Positions 7,562 through 17,557 of a DNA stretch of 64,000 nucleotides are shown piece by piece. The notes below the pieces were generated by a model, which was not told the origin of the DNA, did not search any database, and saw only the letters and a list, made by a program, of their open reading frames with translations. Position 1 is the first letter of the stretch, and each line of letters opens with the position of its first letter. The DNA is taken from assembly GCF_009917485.1 (NCBI RefSeq), contig NZ_QZDT01000002.1:124001-188000 (forward strand), given 5' to 3'. The position numbers and the translations under genes were made by a program. Origin of the DNA: Parablautia muri. GTDB taxonomy: Bacteria; Bacillota; Clostridia; Lachnospirales; Lachnospiraceae.

Positions 7562-10500
7562 ATGGACAACCAAAACTATACTCTGGGCATTGACATTGGT
7601 TCCACTACTGTCAAAATCGCCATTTTAAATGATGCTCATACTATTTTATTTTCCGATTATAAAAGACATTTTGCAAATATCAGAGAAACGCTTTTTGATT
7701 TGTTACAACAGGCATATAAACAGCTCGGAAACATACGTCTTCATCCTATGATTACCGGTTCCGGCGGACTTACTCTCGCCAATCATTTACAGGTTCCCTT
7801 TGTACAGGAAGTCATATCGGTAGCTACAGCCTTAAAAGAAATTGCTCCTAAAACGGATGTGGCCATTGAACTTGGCGGTGAAGATGCCAAAATCATTTAT
7901 TTTGAGGGCGGTAATGTGGAACAGCGTATGAATGGAATCTGTGCCGGTGGAACAGGTTCGTTTATCGACCAGATGGCATCACTTTTGCAGACAGATGCTT
8001 CCGGCCTGAATGAATACGCTAAAAACTATCATTTGCTCTACACCATTGCCGCAAGATGCGGCGTATTTGCCAAATCGGACATCCAGCCTCTTATCAATGA
8101 CGGTGCTGCAAAAGAGGACTTGTCCGCATCCATTTTCCAGGCCGTAGTCAATCAGACCATCAGCGGACTTGCCTGCGGAAAGCCCATCAGAGGACATGTT
8201 GCATTTTTAGGCGGGCCTTTGCATTTTCTTTCTGAATTAAAAGCCGCATTTATCCGCACTTTAAAGTTGGACGAAGAACATATCATTCAGACAGAACATT
8301 CCCATCTCTTTGCCGCCATTGGCTCTGCTATGAATGCCAAAAAAGAGGTTTCTTTTACAATGGAAGAAATGACCGGTAAGCTTTCCGGTGACATTAAAAT
8401 GGAATTTGAAGTGGAACGTATGGAACCGCTTTTTTCTTCTTCTGAGGAATACGAAAGGTTCAAATCACGCCATGGAAAACACCATGTACAGTCAGCTCCC
8501 CTTGCTTCTTATCAGGGGAACTGCTATTTAGGTATCGATGCCGGAAGTACTACCACCAAGATCGCGCTGGTTGGGGAGGACGGCTCTCTTTTATATTCCT
8601 TCTACAGCAGCAACGATGGAAGTCCGTTAAAAACGGCAATCCGCTCCATCAAGGAAATCTATTCCCTTCTTCCCAAAGGAGTCTCCATTGTCCGTTCCTG
8701 TTCAACAGGATACGGTGAAGCATTGATGAAGGCTGCATTTCTTTTGGATGACGGGGAGGTGGAAACCGTAGCCCACTACTACGCCGCCGCTTTCTTTAAC
8801 CCTGACGTGGACTGTATTTTAGACATCGGCGGTCAGGATATGAAATGCATTAAAATCAAAAATCAGGCCGTGGACAGCGTTCAGTTAAATGAAGCCTGTT
8901 CTTCCGGCTGTGGCTCTTTTATAGAAACCTTTGCCAAATCCTTAAACTACACAGTTGAAGATTTTGCACAGGCCGCACTTTTTGCAGAGCATCCAATAGA
9001 TCTTGGCACCAGATGCACCGTTTTTATGAATTCCAAGGTAAAACAGGCCCAGAAGGAAGGAGCCTCTGTGCCCGATATCTCCGCCGGTCTTGCCTATTCT
9101 GTCATTAAAAATGCCCTGTTTAAGGTTATTAAGGTATCCGATGCCTCCGCTCTTGGCAGAAATATCGTGGTTCAGGGCGGTACCTTCTACAATGATGCGG
9201 TCCTGCGAAGCTTTGAAAAAATTGCAGACTGCCAGGCCATCCGCCCCGACATTGCCGGAATTATGGGCGCTTTTGGCGCCGCCCTTATTGCAAGAGAGCG
9301 TTATACCGAGGATTATCAGACGACTATGCTCTCCTTTGAAAAAATAAATACCCTGCAATTTGAAACAAGCATGGCCAAGTGTAAAGGCTGTACCAATAGC
9401 TGTCGTCTCACCATCAATCGATTTACAGGCGGAAGACAATACATTTCCGGAAACCGGTGTGAACGGGGACTTGGGAAACAAAAAAGCAAAAACAGCGCTC
9501 CCAATCTTTTTGATTATAAGCTGAAACGGATTTTCGGTTATGAACCTCTTGCTGCCAACCAGGCAAAAAGAGGAACAGTAGGAATCCCCCGTGTACTTAA
9601 TATGTACGAAAATTACCCATTCTGGTTTACCTTTTTTACAAAGCTGGGATATCAGGTTGTATTATCACCTCTCTCCAACCGTAAGATTTACGAGCTTGGA
9701 ATTGAATCCATCCCCAGCGAATCAGAATGCTATCCCGCCAAGTTAGCTCACGGCCATGTAAGCTGGCTGATTCATCAAAAGGTGGATTTCATTTTTTATC
9801 CTGCTCTTTTTTATGAGAGAAATGAATTCCAGGAGGCAAATAACCACTACAATTGCCCCATTGTTACTTCTTATTCTGAAAATATAAAAAACAATGTGGA
9901 AGAAATCGGCAGAGGGGAAGTCCTTCTCCGTAATCCATTCATGTCATTCCGGGATTTAAAAACTGTTTCAGAAGCCCTCGCCCAGGAGTTTAAAGAGCTT
10001 CCTCTTTCTGAGGTTATGGAGGCAGCCCGCCTTGGATGGAAGGAATTGGAAAACGCCAGAAATGATATAAAACTCAAAGGGGAGGAAGTACTTTCTCTCC
10101 TGAAAGAAACAGGAAAGCGCGGTATCGTGCTTGCCGGCCGCCCTTACCACATTGATCCGGAGATTAACCACGGTATTCCGGAGCTGATTACCTCTTATGA
10201 TATTGCGGTACTTACGGAAGATTCCATTTCCCACCTTGCCGCACCGGAGCGTCCTTTAATCGTCTCCGATCAATGGATGTACCACTCAAGGCTTTACGCG
10301 GCGGCAAGCTATGTAAAGACAGTTGACAATCTGGAGCTGATTCAGCTGAACTCCTTTGGATGCGGTCTGGATGCAGTCACAACGGATCAGGTCAATGATA
10401 TTCTGACAGGTTCTGACAAAATTTATACCTGTCTTAAAATTGATGAGGTAAACAATTTAGGAGCTGCCAAAATCAGAATCCGTTCTCTGCTCTCGGCGAT

Positions 10501-11818
10501 CAGGGTTAGAGAAAAGCAAAATAAGCGGCGCACTGTCCAATCCTCTGCGATTGAAAAAGTACCATTTACAGAGGAAATGCGTCAGGATTATACGATTTTG
10601 TGCCCTCAAATGTCACCGCTCCACTTTGATATATTGGAGCCGGCGTTTAATGCCTGCGGCTACCATTTTGAGGTACTGCCCAACGATAACAGGCGGGCTG
10701 TGGATGTGGGGCTTAAATTTGTAAACAATGATGCGTGTTATCCGTCCCTGATGGTAGTCGGCCAAATTATGGACGCCCTGCTTTCCGGGAAATATGATTT
10801 AAATAAGGTAGCCGTTATTATGACCCAGACCGGAGGCGGATGCCGTGCCACGAACTATATAGGCTTTATCCGCCGTGCCCTGGAAAAAGCCGGTATGCCG
10901 CAGATACCTGTTATTTCCTTAAATATGGCAGGTATTGAATCCAATCCTGGATTTCATTTGAATCTTGAAATGTTGATGCGTGCCGCATATGGCGCAGTAT
11001 TTGGGGATATTTTCATGCGCTGCATCTACCGCATGAGACCTTACGAAAAAGAAAAAGGAAGCGTGGAAGCACTTCATCAAAAGTGGCTGAAAAAATGCCA
11101 GGATTTTGTGTCAGCCAAACATATGAATTTCTTTACTTTCCAAAAAATGTGTCGTCAAATCGTAAAGGACTTTGATGAAATACCTGTGACGGAGGCCGTA
11201 AAGCCGAAAGTCGGTATTGTAGGGGAAATTTTAGTTAAATTTGCCCCTGCCGCCAACAATCATCTGGTGGATTTATTGGAGGCTGAGGGAGCTGAGGCTG
11301 TGGTTCCTGATCTTTTGGATTTCATGCTCTACTGTTTCTACAACCAGATTTACAAAGCAGATGCCCTTGGAACCAGCAGAAAAACCGCATTCATTTCAAG
11401 GCTTGGCATTCATGCATTGGAGTTCTTAAGGGGAAGTGCCGCCAAAGCTTTTGCAAAGAGCAAGCACTTTACACCTCCTACCAGCATCTACAAGACGGTT
11501 GAATATGCCAAACCCATTGTTTCCATTGGCAACCAGACCGGTGAAGGATGGTTCTTAACCGGAGAAATGGTAGAACTCATTCATGAGGGAGTCAACAACA
11601 TTGTTTGCACACAGCCCTTTGCCTGCCTTCCAAATCATGTTGTAGGTAAAGGTGTTATCAAAGAGCTGCGTAGGCTCTATCCCTTAAGCAATATCGTTGC
11701 CATTGATTATGACCCGGGGGCCAGCGAGGTAAACCAGCTGAATCGAATCAAGCTCATGCTCTCTACCGCCCAAAAGAATCTGAAGAAGCAGACAGATGAC
11801 ACATCAAAAACCGCCTGA
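7562..11818 (+). CDS. Large acyl-CoA dehydratase activase (2x BadF/BcrA ATPase + DUF2229 + HGD-D-like)
   Basis: A 1418-residue fusion. Two ASKHA ATPase domains lie at about 7-270 ([21 protein letters not shown]) and 322-590 ([18 protein letters not shown]). Each has the paired cysteines that ligate the [4Fe-4S] cluster in HgdC-type activators: C127/C166 in the first, about C446/C484 in the second. A Cys cluster follows (C607, C610, C614, C633), then a DUF2229 segment ([13 protein letters not shown]) and a 2-hydroxyacyl-CoA dehydratase D-like part ([18 protein letters not shown]). Related activators pump one electron at low potential with ATP; the substrate of these giant fusions is unknown. 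Start by AGGTGG spacing; ATG 7541 is an alternative. Confidence 0.85.
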   Translation: MDNQNYTLGIDIGSTTVKIAILNDAHTILFSDYKRHFANIRETLFDLLQQAYKQLGNIRLHPMITGSGGLTLANHLQVPFVQEVISVATALKEIAPKTDVAIELGGEDAKIIYFEGGNVEQRMNGICAGGTGSFIDQMASLLQTDASGLNEYAKNYHLLYTIAARCGVFAKSDIQPLINDGAAKEDLSASIFQAVVNQTISGLACGKPIRGHVAFLGGPLHFLSELKAAFIRTLKLDEEHIIQTEHSHLFAAIGSAMNAKKEVSFTMEEMTGKLSGDIKMEFEVERMEPLFSSSEEYERFKSRHGKHHVQSAPLASYQGNCYLGIDAGSTTTKIALVGEDGSLLYSFYSSNDGSPLKTAIRSIKEIYSLLPKGVSIVRSCSTGYGEALMKAAFLLDDGEVETVAHYYAAAFFNPDVDCILDIGGQDMKCIKIKNQAVDSVQLNEACSSGCGSFIETFAKSLNYTVEDFAQAALFAEHPIDLGTRCTVFMNSKVKQAQKEGASVPDISAGLAYSVIKNALFKVIKVSDASALGRNIVVQGGTFYNDAVLRSFEKIADCQAIRPDIAGIMGAFGAALIARERYTEDYQTTMLSFEKINTLQFETSMAKCKGCTNSCRLTINRFTGGRQYISGNRCERGLGKQKSKNSAPNLFDYKLKRIFGYEPLAANQAKRGTVGIPRVLNMYENYPFWFTFFTKLGYQVVLSPLSNRKIYELGIESIPSESECYPAKLAHGHVSWLIHQKVDFIFYPALFYERNEFQEANNHYNCPIVTSYSENIKNNVEEIGRGEVLLRNPFMSFRDLKTVSEALAQEFKELPLSEVMEAARLGWKELENARNDIKLKGEEVLSLLKETGKRGIVLAGRPYHIDPEINHGIPELITSYDIAVLTEDSISHLAAPERPLIVSDQWMYHSRLYAAASYVKTVDNLELIQLNSFGCGLDAVTTDQVNDILTGSDKIYTCLKIDEVNNLGAAKIRIRSLLSAIRVREKQNKRRTVQSSAIEKVPFTEEMRQDYTILCPQMSPLHFDILEPAFNACGYHFEVLPNDNRRAVDVGLKFVNNDACYPSLMVVGQIMDALLSGKYDLNKVAVIMTQTGGGCRATNYIGFIRRALEKAGMPQIPVISLNMAGIESNPGFHLNLEMLMRAAYGAVFGDIFMRCIYRMRPYEKEKGSVEALHQKWLKKCQDFVSAKHMNFFTFQKMCRQIVKDFDEIPVTEAVKPKVGIVGEILVKFAPAANNHLVDLLEAEGAEAVVPDLLDFMLYCFYNQIYKADALGTSRKTAFISRLGIHALEFLRGSAAKAFAKSKHFTPPTSIYKTVEYAKPIVSIGNQTGEGWFLTGEMVELIHEGVNNIVCTQPFACLPNHVVGKGVIKELRRLYPLSNIVAIDYDPGASEVNQLNRIKLMLSTAQKNLKKQTDDTSKTA

Positions 11819-11838
11819 TATAAGGATGGAGAATTTTT

Positions 11839-12981
11839 ATGATTAAACAGGAAATTAATGAGATTAAAAGACTCTACACCCCAAGCCACTGCTCTATCAC
11901 CCGCATATGCGGATGTTACGTAGATGGGGAAAAAAATAAGAAAACAGATTTTAAAGAAGCCTTCCTCTCCCTTCCTGAGGAAGAAATTTTCAAGTATTTT
12001 GAATTGTTGCGCAAGGCCCTCTCCGGATCTTTGGGCAAAAATATGCTCAATCTGGAATTCCCCCTTGTCAGCGAGGAAGAAGGCGGTACTCAGGCATTTC
12101 TTCTGGGGCTGCGTGATAGTAAATTAAAGGAAGATTCTCTCCTTGATGAATTTTACGATAAAGTGATTGCTTCCTACGAATATGTAGGTAATTACTTAAT
12201 TTTACTCATTCATGATGCCTATGATGTCCCTGGCAAAACCAACGATGGGCTTACCATGGAGGATGCTTCTGATACAGTATATGAATATATATTATGTTGC
12301 ATTTGTCCGGTCAATCTTTCCAAACCAGGCCTGAGCTATGATGCCGAGACAAACGAATTTCATAATAGAATCCGTGACTGGATTGTGGAAATGCCGGAAG
12401 TTGGCTTTCTTTTTCCCAGCTTTAACGACAGATGTTCAGATATACACAGCACCCTTTACTATACGAAAAAACCGGAGGAGCCTCATCCGGAGTTTGTAGA
12501 TAACGTTTTGGGGGCCGTTCTTCCTCTCACTGCCGGCAGTCAGAAGGAAACATTCCAAGCGCTCATTGAAGAAACTTTAGGCGAAGAAGCCGAATATGAG
12601 GTTGTCAAAAACATTCACGAAAATTTAACGGAATTGATTGAGGAGCATAAAGAAATTCCGGAGCCCCTTACTTTAGATAAGCGTCAGGTTCGAGATTTAT
12701 TTGAAAAAAGCGGCGTAGAAGAAGAAAAGCTGACTAACTTTGAACAGCTTTATGATAATGCTGCCGGAGAAAATGCCTATCTTTTGGCAGACAATGTGGC
12801 TAATACCAAAACCTTTGAGGTGAGGACGCCAGACATTGTAGTCAAGGTTAATCCCATTCGGGCTGATTTGGTAAATACAATGACACTTCACGGTAAACAG
12901 TGTCTGGTAATCGAAATCAATGAACACGTAGAGGTGAATGGCATTCCTATCAAGAATCACGTGGAGTCTTTATCACAATAG
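11839..12981 (+). CDS. DUF4317 family protein
   Basis: A 380-residue soluble protein starting MIKQEINEIKRLYTPSHCSI with the ICGCYVDGEKN motif typical of DUF4317, a Lachnospiraceae/Clostridia family of unknown function. It is acidic, has no signal peptide, and ends in a beta-rich segment (DIVVKVNPIRADLV). It starts 20 nt after the activase stop, so it is co-transcribed. A clear terminator follows at 13012-13044. Confidence 0.85.
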   Translation: MIKQEINEIKRLYTPSHCSITRICGCYVDGEKNKKTDFKEAFLSLPEEEIFKYFELLRKALSGSLGKNMLNLEFPLVSEEEGGTQAFLLGLRDSKLKEDSLLDEFYDKVIASYEYVGNYLILLIHDAYDVPGKTNDGLTMEDASDTVYEYILCCICPVNLSKPGLSYDAETNEFHNRIRDWIVEMPEVGFLFPSFNDRCSDIHSTLYYTKKPEEPHPEFVDNVLGAVLPLTAGSQKETFQALIEETLGEEAEYEVVKNIHENLTELIEEHKEIPEPLTLDKRQVRDLFEKSGVEEEKLTNFEQLYDNAAGENAYLLADNVANTKTFEVRTPDIVVKVNPIRADLVNTMTLHGKQCLVIEINEHVEVNGIPIKNHVESLSQ

Positions 12982-13011
12982 GTCATCTATGACTCCTGAA
13001 AAGCATCTGAA

Positions 13012-13044
13012 AAGAGTTGCCCTTTCAAGGCAACTCTTAATTTT
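13012..13044 (+). terminator. Intrinsic terminator of the activase-DUF4317 operon
   Basis: A perfect 10-bp stem AAGAGTTGCC/GGCAACTCTT with a 7-nt loop (13012-13038), followed by AATTTTAAT. Confidence 0.85.
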
Positions 13045-13116
13045 AATCCATAAACTAATTTGTGGTATATCACATTATTTGATTTTAGAACTTGTCTGTA
13101 TTATGATACGACCCGA

Positions 13117-14337
13117 TTATACAAACAAATCGCGATACCATTTCACAGACTGCACATAGGCATCGTATACTTTATCCATATCAATATCTTTCACCAACAT
13201 CAATCTGGATACTTCTTGCCAATTCGCATTTTCGTATTGCATTATGAAATCCAGAACCGGTGCAAAAACCCCCTTATGCTCTACTAAAGCACTGCTGATT
13301 TCCTTGGATACTTTCACCATCTGCAAAGCTTCTTCCATAGACCGATTCAGAATCAAGTCAAGCACCGAAAACAGTCCCATCAGGAATAATTCTGATGCCT
13401 GCATATTCATTTCAAACAAAGGCGCCATATTCTCAGCAAATTTAGCACGCAATAGAGATAATCTGGTAATCTCATTAGGCTTATCCGCATACAACTGATT
13501 TGCCACCGCCGTATTAATCCACTTTTTCAGCTCACGCTGTCCTAACATGGCCGCCGCATGCCTGATGGAAGTGATCTCAGAATTTCTTGACATCCTGTTT
13601 ACCATCTTAAGCAGTAAAATGACAAGTGCGGTATCCTGTCCAATAATGTCTGCCGCTTTCGTCAATTCAAAATCAGAAGCATTCACCATGTTAAGCAGTT
13701 CTATGTAATTTACCTTCAGCGGGCTTACCTCTGTTTCCCCTTTGTTCACCGCCACACGATAAAATTCACCTTCATAAAATTGATAACCGCCATCCGCTTT
13801 CAATTTCTCAAAAACTTCCTGATTTTCAATATTCTCAGCGCACAGCCTGATTCTGGGGTATACTTTAGTGAAATAAATTTTAGCCTTACTGATATCAATA
13901 TTTTTGTGGTCAAGCATAATATAATCACATAATGCAAGAATACTGCGATAAGTCTCAAAATTCTTGACTGCCAGCTTGCGCATTGCAAGCTTATATCCCA
14001 TTCCTTTCAGCACACAAAGTCTGTCAACATACATTTTTTCAGGCGTTACCGTACTGTCAATAAGCAATACGATCCTGTCATGAGGTGCTTGGCATTGACC
14101 CGATATATCAGAAAATATTGAAATATTATTCACTTCCACAAACACTTCCTTGTCCGCTGAAAGTGTATCCAGTCCCATATTCTCAATAATTTCAAGTCCG
14201 GCTATCTGAGTAGCTCCATCATTCTGTCTGGTCCCCTGCATACTGGGATCTAACAGAAAATTTGCTTTCTGTGCAAATAATGAATACGCTCGCACGCTCA
14301 TTTCTTCATCAAATAAAGGTATTAATGTTACAAGCAT
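13117..14337 (-). CDS. Degenerate EAL plus HDOD signalling protein
   Basis: A 406-residue protein of YuxH type. The N-terminal half (about 1-200) has the EAL-like fold (VFVEVNN, CDYIMLDHKNID) but lacks the EAL and DDFG catalytic motifs, so c-di-GMP hydrolysis is unlikely. The C-terminal half (about 205-390) is an HDOD domain (VNYIELLNMVNA, IGQDTALVILLLKMVNR, RELKKWINTAVANQ). Such proteins act as signalling scaffolds. A GTG five codons upstream lies in the AAGGAG ribosome binding site, so ATG at 14337 is the start. Confidence 0.8.
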   Translation of the reverse strand: MLVTLIPLFDEEMSVRAYSLFAQKANFLLDPSMQGTRQNDGATQIAGLEIIENMGLDTLSADKEVFVEVNNISIFSDISGQCQAPHDRIVLLIDSTVTPEKMYVDRLCVLKGMGYKLAMRKLAVKNFETYRSILALCDYIMLDHKNIDISKAKIYFTKVYPRIRLCAENIENQEVFEKLKADGGYQFYEGEFYRVAVNKGETEVSPLKVNYIELLNMVNASDFELTKAADIIGQDTALVILLLKMVNRMSRNSEITSIRHAAAMLGQRELKKWINTAVANQLYADKPNEITRLSLLRAKFAENMAPLFEMNMQASELFLMGLFSVLDLILNRSMEEALQMVKVSKEISSALVEHKGVFAPVLDFIMQYENANWQEVSRLMLVKDIDMDKVYDAYVQSVKWYRDLFV

Positions 14338-14448
14338 ATTTTTCTCCTTCACGTTAATAAATTTAAGTTTATTTCTTCTTATAGTTTACACTATTTATTC
14401 ATGATACACAATATTTTGAAAGGATTTCTAAGAAAAATTTATGGCATT

Positions 14449-14694
14449 TTAAGCCGGTTCTTGTTCGGAACCATGTGTTCTTACATATTCCCACAGAATG
14501 TCGGATGCTTCGTTCACATTCAGTCCTGATTCCTCTAAAATCTGATTGATTCCTTCCAAATCCTTTTCTCTTTTTTCCTTATAAAGAGAATCCAGCTCGC
14601 ACTGCTCTGATTTCAGCCTTGTCCGAAGTGCCAGAATCAATTCTTCCTTTTCCGCAATTTTTTCTTCAATTGTTTTTCTCTGTCCCCTTGCCAT
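14449..14694 (-). CDS. Small charged coiled-coil protein
   Basis: An 81-residue hypothetical protein preceded by a strong AGGAGG site (TAGGAGGTAGATTATGG). MARGQRKTIEEKIAEKEELI begins a long charged helix up to about residue 50; a short C-terminal helical segment follows (INQILEESGLNVNEASDIL). No family is recognised. It stands alone between the EAL-HDOD gene and the chemoreceptor. Confidence 0.65.
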   Translation of the reverse strand: MARGQRKTIEEKIAEKEELILALRTRLKSEQCELDSLYKEKREKDLEGINQILEESGLNVNEASDILWEYVRTHGSEQEPA

Positions 14695-14922
14695 AATCTA
14701 CCTCCTAAAATTCATGTTATTATAGTATATGGACAAGATTCCTAAAATATGACAATCAAGGAAAATTTCACACACACCATCAGTGCCGCTGCATTGGAAC
14801 CAAGAAAAGTCACCATAAATGAGTCAACCAGCCCGGCATCCTAACCCCATGATTCCTCTCTACGAAATCACAAATCTCCCTTATTCTTTCCGTCAGATTG
14901 CAAATCGGGATGCCTATGTGCG
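14695..14922. other. Intergenic stretch, no supported gene
   Basis: Upstream region of the small coiled-coil gene on the minus strand, between that gene and the MCP terminator. I see no convincing promoter, riboswitch or gene. A short minus-strand frame ending near 14749 is discussed under rejected items. Confidence 0.5.
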
Positions 14923-14950
14923 CAAAATAGCAGGGGAATTCATCCCCTGC
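14923..14950 (-). terminator. Intrinsic terminator after the chemoreceptor gene
   Basis: GCAGGGG (14930-14936) pairs with CCCCTGC (14944-14950) over a 7-nt loop; the minus strand continues TATTTTG. Confidence 0.75.
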
Positions 14951-15007
14951 CATTATAATATGTTCTCAACTTTAATTCCTACAGGCAACTTACCGCAGGG
15001 TTTTTGA

Positions 15008-16342
15008 CTAGGTTAATACAAACTGATTAATCAATTCATCAAGCGTAACAGCCTGTGCGGATAACTGCTGGCTGGTAGCTGATGACTGCTGGGCCGTTGC
15101 AGAGTTACTCTGTACTACCTCTGAAATCTGAGTAACACCCAGCTCTGCCTGATGCATGGTCTCCGCTTCATCCGCTGCCATTGCGCTAAGCCTCTTAGAA
15201 GACTCTGCCACCTGTTTAATTCCATCTACAACAATTGCAATTGAGTTAGAAGCATTCTCCGCAGCATGATTTCCTTCTTCAATCTTCTTCAGGGAACCTT
15301 CAATTAATTCTCTGGTATCTGCTGCTGACTTCGTGCTTTGTTCCGCAAGCTGTCTGATTTGGTCAGCCACAACCGCAAAGCCCCTTCCTGCTTCACCGGC
15401 TCTTGCAGCCTCTATGGATGCATTGAGGGACAAAAGATTCGTCTGGGATGCAATAGACTCAATTTCGGAAATAATATTTTCAATTTCTTTAGAAGTCTCG
15501 TTGATGTGTTCCATAGCCTGCATCATCTCATTCATTTCTTCACGGCTCTTATCCGCTTCATCCGCATATTTTTGAGCCAGTATGTAAGAATCCTGCGCAT
15601 TCTCCGCGCTCTTTGACATGGTCTCGCCAATATTGACAATCGTTGCCTGAAGCTGCTGTACTGCGCCTGCCTGCTCTGTTGCACCCTCGGCTAAGCTCTG
15701 GGAAGCTTCTGCCATATTGCTTGCACCGGCGGATACCTGACTGGAAGCCTCCTCAATGGAACGAAGCGTATTCGTCATCTGATCCCGAAGCAGCCTTATT
15801 GCGTCAATCAACTTGAAAAAATCACCTGTATATTTATCTTTTATATTGGATTGAACCGCATAATTTCCGTCAGACATTTCTTTCAGCAACTTACCGGCAT
15901 CATTGACAATTGCATTTAAATTACCGGCCATTTTATCCGCCTCGGAAATCACTTCTGCAATCTCGTCCTTTCTATCTACCTTTGGAAACGGAGAAGACAA
16001 ATCTCCCGCTGCAAATGTTTTCAGTCTTTCGCCGAAAGCGTTAAGGGGTTCTGCTATTGATTTTGCAATCATTTTTCCCGAACGTACGGAAAGAAACATT
16101 GCAATAACTACGACTGTCACAATGATTGCTACCAATATCCAGCTTAACGCGGTAATCTGTGTTGAAATTTCAATGAGATCGCTGTTTCCGCTCTCTCCTG
16201 CATGTTTATTAATTGTTTTTGAATACAAGTTTGACATAATTACCATAGCTACCGCCCCTAATAACGCAACAGCCGAAGCAATGGCGGACACTAAAATAAA
16301 AGATTTTTTCAGTCTTTTTTCAATCCGTTCATTCGTAACCAT
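15008..16342 (-). CDS. Methyl-accepting chemotaxis protein
   Basis: A 444-residue chemoreceptor. TM1 (about 13-40) and TM2 (about 63-88) flank an extracytoplasmic loop of only some 22 residues, so there is no ligand-binding domain. A HAMP domain follows ([20 protein letters not shown]), then a long signalling coiled coil whose hairpin tip reads [20 protein letters not shown] and [20 protein letters not shown]. It would transmit a membrane or cytoplasmic signal to CheA/CheW. No che genes are in the window. The ATG at 16342 follows AAGGAG by 7 nt. Confidence 0.93.
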   Translation of the reverse strand: MVTNERIEKRLKKSFILVSAIASAVALLGAVAMVIMSNLYSKTINKHAGESGNSDLIEISTQITALSWILVAIIVTVVVIAMFLSVRSGKMIAKSIAEPLNAFGERLKTFAAGDLSSPFPKVDRKDEIAEVISEADKMAGNLNAIVNDAGKLLKEMSDGNYAVQSNIKDKYTGDFFKLIDAIRLLRDQMTNTLRSIEEASSQVSAGASNMAEASQSLAEGATEQAGAVQQLQATIVNIGETMSKSAENAQDSYILAQKYADEADKSREEMNEMMQAMEHINETSKEIENIISEIESIASQTNLLSLNASIEAARAGEAGRGFAVVADQIRQLAEQSTKSAADTRELIEGSLKKIEEGNHAAENASNSIAIVVDGIKQVAESSKRLSAMAADEAETMHQAELGVTQISEVVQSNSATAQQSSATSQQLSAQAVTLDELINQFVLT

Positions 16343-16532
16343 AAAGTTTCTCCTTCTTTCCACCTTTTTTATCATCCAATGTGGATGAACACCTATTTAA
16401 ATATAGCACTTTTCAAAAATTTATACAATATTTTTTTATGAAATCCGCCTGCAATTTTCATGGATATTTTTCACAGGGAAAATTTGAGAAATACGAATCA
16501 ATGATACCCTTCAAACCCGCTAGCGCTTGCTC

Positions 16533-17438
16533 CTACAGCTCATACGGCGTCACCTGGTATACGTAGTAATTGAGCCAATTTGAATAAAGATTATTGCTAT
16601 GGGAACGCCACTGCAAATCCGGCTTTTTCGTATCATCATCCTCTGGATAATAGTTTAAAGGAAGCTGTATGGGCAATCCTTTGCTCTTATCCCGTATATA
16701 TTCATTGTGAAGGGTATATCTGTCATACTCCGGATGACCCATAACAAAAATCTGTCTGCCCTCTTTCGTCATGCAAAGCAGAACGCCTGCTTCATCGGAC
16801 TCAGCCAAAATCGTAAGTTCTTTACAATTATGTATATCTTCCGATCGCACTGCCGTATGCCTGCTGTGGGGAATCATAAAGTAATCGTCAAACCCCCTTA
16901 CAAGAGGTATTTTCCGTTTCATGACCTTATGCTTGTAAACCCCGAAAAGCTTTTGAGGAAGTAATATCTTTTCAAGTCCAAAATGATAATACAGCCCTGC
17001 CTGAGCTCCCCAGCAAATATGAAGCGTGGAGGTCACATGCGTCTTAGTCCACTTCATGATTCCTTCAAGCTCCGGCCAATAATCCACCTCCTCAAAGGGA
17101 ATCTGCTCTACCGGGGCTCCTGTGATAATCAGGCCGTCAAATTTCTTATCCTTCAGTTCATCAAAAGTATTATAAAATCTGTTCAAATGCTGGATAGGCG
17201 TGTTCAGAGAAATATGGCTGTTCATTTTCATGAAGCTCACATCAATCTGCAAAGGTGTATTGGACAGTACCCGCGCCAGCTGTAATTCCGTATCCTGTTT
17301 TACAGGCATAAGATTTAAAATACAAATCTGCAGCGCACGAATATTCTGATGCAGCGCACGATATTCGTCCATTACAAATATATTTTCATTTTCCAGTATT
17401 TCTTTTGCCGGAAGATCACTTTGTACTTTGATTGGCAT
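16533..17438 (-). CDS. metA: Homoserine O-acetyltransferase (MetA type)
   Basis: A 301-residue MetA-family enzyme that O-acylates homoserine in methionine synthesis. With the start at 17438, the catalytic Cys falls at 142 (HICWGAQAG) and His/Glu at 235 and 237 (MGHPEYD), the usual positions. Residue 111 is Glu ([10 protein letters not shown]); in this family Glu there goes with acetyl-CoA and Gly, as in E. coli, with succinyl-CoA, so I call it an acetyltransferase. An upstream GTG at 17462 overlaps the purine-rich ribosome binding site. I saw no S-box riboswitch in the short upstream gap. Confidence 0.95.
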   Translation of the reverse strand: MPIKVQSDLPAKEILENENIFVMDEYRALHQNIRALQICILNLMPVKQDTELQLARVLSNTPLQIDVSFMKMNSHISLNTPIQHLNRFYNTFDELKDKKFDGLIITGAPVEQIPFEEVDYWPELEGIMKWTKTHVTSTLHICWGAQAGLYYHFGLEKILLPQKLFGVYKHKVMKRKIPLVRGFDDYFMIPHSRHTAVRSEDIHNCKELTILAESDEAGVLLCMTKEGRQIFVMGHPEYDRYTLHNEYIRDKSKGLPIQLPLNYYPEDDDTKKPDLQWRSHSNNLYSNWLNYYVYQVTPYEL

Positions 17439-17557
17439 AATTTTTGTTTCCTTTCCCCTCACTCTAACACATGCATCTGCCTTTTTTCATAAGCGGCCCG
17501 CCAATTGTCCCTTTGCTGCAAAAAGTCTTTTACATACCAGGTTTTTCCGGAAGGGCT

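Noticed and set aside
8942-9481. 179-codon minus-strand frame inside the activase gene
   Set aside because: It lies wholly opposite a well-supported coding region, has no ribosome binding site and no recognisable domain.
14749-14850. Minus-strand frame of about 32 codons with a membrane-like sequence (MVTFLGSNAAALMVC) ending in TAG
   Set aside because: No start with a ribosome binding site, a stop just upstream, and this length is common by chance. It could be a gene remnant but I cannot support it.
17439-17557. S-box (SAM) riboswitch upstream of metA
   Set aside because: The gap is only about 120 bp and shows no S-box core or terminator.
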